A program made the translations under genes and the position numbers. DNA of 16,565 bases from positions 1 to 16,565 of the forward strand of contig JAKPOE010000257.1 of the NCBI GenBank assembly GCA_029548025.1, in the 5' to 3' direction. The notes under the pieces are model-generated. The model saw only the letters and a program-made list of their open reading frames with translations, ran no database searches and was not told the origin of the DNA. The stretch is from Spirochaetota bacterium. GTDB lineage: Bacteria > Spirochaetota > UBA4802 > UB4802. Shown here one piece after another: positions 14,817 to 16,565 of the stretch. Numbering within the stretch: position 1 is the stretch's first letter; each line of letters starts with the position of its first letter.

Positions 14817-15590
14817 ATGATTGCCAGACAATACCTTATTACACCTGCTGCTGGAAAAAGGATGATTGCACAATCAATGCTGTATATTCCAGAGATTATA
14901 GAAGCCCTGCGCAGCAAAACTATTGTTATCGTAGCCGGTACAACCAATGGATATATTGCTGAAGAGATGCTGCGCCATGTCAATCAGTCAGAAGGATTTT
15001 CAATGCAACATTTTTTTAGAGGAATAACATTGCCGTCATGGTATAAGCGCACTGAATCAGGGCGATTGCCCGATGAATCGACATTTAAAGGTGATGTCGT
15101 CATTAAAGGTGGTATATATGAAAAAAATAAAACAATATTTGATGTTATGGGTGACCTGCAAAAAGGTGACATAATCATCAAAGGAGCAAATGCAGTCAAT
15201 ATAGAGCTGCAGCAGGCTGCAGTGTTAATAGGGCATCCCCAGGCTGGTACTACCGGTGCAATTATGCAGGTTGTCATAGGGAAAAGAGTACAGCTTTATA
15301 TTCCGGTAGGATTGGAAAAGCGACTGCATGATAATATAAACGAGTTGTCTCAAATGATTAATGCCACTACAACCGAGGGTGTACGGTATTTTCCTGTTAC
15401 AGGGAATATTATCACAGAGCTTGATGCCATACATCTGGTTATTGGCGCACAGGCTAAACTTTTTGCAGCAGGTGGAGTAGGCGGTGCCGAGGGCAGTTAC
15501 TGGGTTTTGGTTCGTGGAAGCAAAGAACAGATACAGAAGATGGATGAATGGTATGCTACTGTAAAAAATGAGCCAAATTTTGTAATATAA
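14817..15590 (+). CDS. Conserved-looking protein of unknown function
   Basis: The frame is open from a TTG at 14760, but ATG 14817 has a GAGG ribosome site (14808-14811) 5 nt upstream and follows the micro-ORF by 2 nt, so it is taken as the start (257 residues). No signal peptide or membrane helix is seen, so it is probably cytoplasmic. Motif-like Gly-rich blocks suggest a nucleotide- or sugar-binding alpha/beta fold: TPAAGKRMIAQSM (9-21), IVIVAGTTNGYIAEEM, GDIIIKGANAV, VLIGHPQAGTTGAIMQV and FAAGGVGGAEGSYWVLVRG. It resembles a conserved hypothetical family I believe occurs in archaea and anaerobic bacteria, but I cannot name it or its reaction. It is the last gene of the smc operon and convergent with the right-edge gene. 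Confidence 0.7.
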   Translation: MIARQYLITPAAGKRMIAQSMLYIPEIIEALRSKTIVIVAGTTNGYIAEEMLRHVNQSEGFSMQHFFRGITLPSWYKRTESGRLPDESTFKGDVVIKGGIYEKNKTIFDVMGDLQKGDIIIKGANAVNIELQQAAVLIGHPQAGTTGAIMQVVIGKRVQLYIPVGLEKRLHDNINELSQMINATTTEGVRYFPVTGNIITELDAIHLVIGAQAKLFAAGGVGGAEGSYWVLVRGSKEQIQKMDEWYATVKNEPNFVI

Positions 15591-15614
15591 TAGTTGATGA
15601 TGTATACAATTTTT

Positions 15615-16565
15615 CTATATCCATTTTTTGAATATAAACAGGCTTATTGAAAGCAGTAGTAAGATGCCAATGGAGTACATCCCAAAAATAGGGAGTACAA
15701 TAAACGGTGCAGCTAAAGCTCCGCACATTGCACCAAGGTGATCACTGGCATCCAGTGTAGAAGCCAGCAATCGTTTTGTATATGTTTCCTGCGTATTTTT
15801 TAACAGTAATGGTAGCAAAGAGCCTGTGATTGCTGCTATGAAAAAAATAGCACAATACAGCAACCATACATGCTTCATGATGATGAAAAGAGCAAGCATT
15901 GCCAAACTACCGATGAGTATCACTATCCGCATTGCATATAGTGGCTTTGCAGCAAATGTTGTTGTACAACCAGAAGCCAAACCAAGCATAAAGAGCGCAT
16001 TACAAAATGCTATCCTGTAATAAAGAATTCCGTATACATTCTGGTAAGCCATAAGTGCAATAACCATAGCCGACATACTGATAAAACCTGCAATAAATAC
16101 CACCAGCCCTTTTACTGCGTGCTCTTTACCCCGTCGTAAAAAATAGACAGTAGCAGCAACCACAATACAAATCATTATGATTGCCATAACTGCTGGTTGC
16201 ATTATGAAATTGCCTGTATATGAATCAGTTTGCTTAAGCGTGTTAGCTAAATATTCAAAATATGCTTGCGGCATAATATCGGTATTTAACATTGCAGAGT
16301 GTTTGATTGCAGTGTTAAGATAGGCAAGGTGAGTTGACTGAAAAAACATATCCAGTTCTTTTGGATTAAAATGAGGGATTAGTGCTGCAACGGATTTTCC
16401 GGTATCAGATTTTAAAAAATTGGCAAGGTAATTCTGGCGATAGTTATTGAAATCAATGGTATTGCCGGTATTAAACCCAATTAAATAGATGGTTTCGCCG
16501 GCTGAAACTATGGATGTTGGGAACATTTTTGTAAAGCTGTTCAAAACTGATGAGATATAGCGTTG
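15615..16565 (-). CDS. C-terminal part of a membrane protein with spermidine-synthase-like domain (cut by right edge)
   Basis: The minus-strand frame stops at 15617-15615 and stays open through the window edge. The TTG at 16544 is not the true start, because the seven codons upstream read QRYISSV and lead straight into LNSFTKMFPTSIVSAGE. That segment resembles the end of the aminopropyltransferase/SAM fold (a Phe-Pro in FP, then the strand before the C-terminal helix). About seven membrane helices follow. They include YQNVYGILYYRIAFCNALFMLGLASG and DHLGAMCGALAAPFIVLPIFG, patterns I associate with membrane-fused spermidine-synthase-like proteins. The N-terminal helices and the active site lie outside the window, so activity cannot be judged. 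It is convergent with the 257-residue gene, with only 24 nt between them. Confidence 0.6.
   Translation of the reverse strand, partial: QRYISSVLNSFTKMFPTSIVSAGETIYLIGFNTGNTIDFNNYRQNYLANFLKSDTGKSVAALIPHFNPKELDMFFQSTHLAYLNTAIKHSAMLNTDIMPQAYFEYLANTLKQTDSYTGNFIMQPAVMAIIMICIVVAATVYFLRRGKEHAVKGLVVFIAGFISMSAMVIALMAYQNVYGILYYRIAFCNALFMLGLASGCTTTFAAKPLYAMRIVILIGSLAMLALFIIMKHVWLLYCAIFFIAAITGSLLPLLLKNTQETYTKRLLASTLDASDHLGAMCGALAAPFIVLPIFGMYSIGILLLLSISLFIFKKWI

Overview
The window comes from an AT-rich bacterium with an outer membrane: it holds a signal-peptide beta-barrel protein and three or more lipoprotein-like genes. The lipoboxes are relaxed (FVSC, VIAC, LYCC), IcmF is encoded, and SMC is unusually short. 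A member of the Spirochaetota fits these traits best, but this is an inference from gene character; no rRNA or other firm marker is present.

Left part (1-1561). A lipoprotein gene runs off the left edge on the minus strand (1-231). Promoters facing away from each other then lead left into it and right into rpsU (480-746, ribosomal protein bS21), which ends at a strong intrinsic terminator (775-801). The stretch to 1561 lacks normal genes but is not empty. It holds small palindromes, a GC-rich patch (about 1057-1200) that looks like an inserted repeat, and on the minus strand a 45-codon ribbon-helix-helix antitoxin-like gene (1252-1389). That antitoxin reading frame is broken by an in-frame TGA, and no toxin gene adjoins it.

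Operon 1 (1562-6818, plus). It holds icmF (acyl-CoA mutase fused to its G-protein chaperone), rarA/mgsA (AAA+ replication-recombination factor) and pyrE (orotate phosphoribosyltransferase). The genes are nearly touching: 2 nt separate icmF and rarA, and rarA and pyrE overlap by 4 nt through a TTG start. The three roles are unrelated, so this looks like co-transcription rather than a pathway. A 16-bp hairpin (6829-6866) lies between pyrE and the convergent next gene.

Minus-strand block (6879-9810). This is a run of envelope genes: a small outer-membrane beta-barrel protein, a TPR protein, a short lipoprotein just upstream of it, and a 335-residue lipoprotein of probable beta-propeller type. 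Two clusters of one palindromic repeat family (8613-8739 and 9900-9962) flank the last gene.

Operon 2 (10584-15590, plus). It holds smc (915 aa, no recognisable hinge), an APC-family amino-acid permease, a 40-residue hydrophobic micro-ORF coupled by an ATGA overlap, and a 257-residue conserved-looking protein of unknown function. At the right edge a minus-strand gene is cut by the window; its sequence resembles the end of a spermidine-synthase-like domain followed by about seven membrane helices.

No tRNA, rRNA, CRISPR array, transposase or phage gene was seen. The features most worth a second look are the compact SMC, the broken antitoxin beside the GC-rich patch, the coupled micro-ORF, and the palindromic repeats whose stems change in a compensated way.
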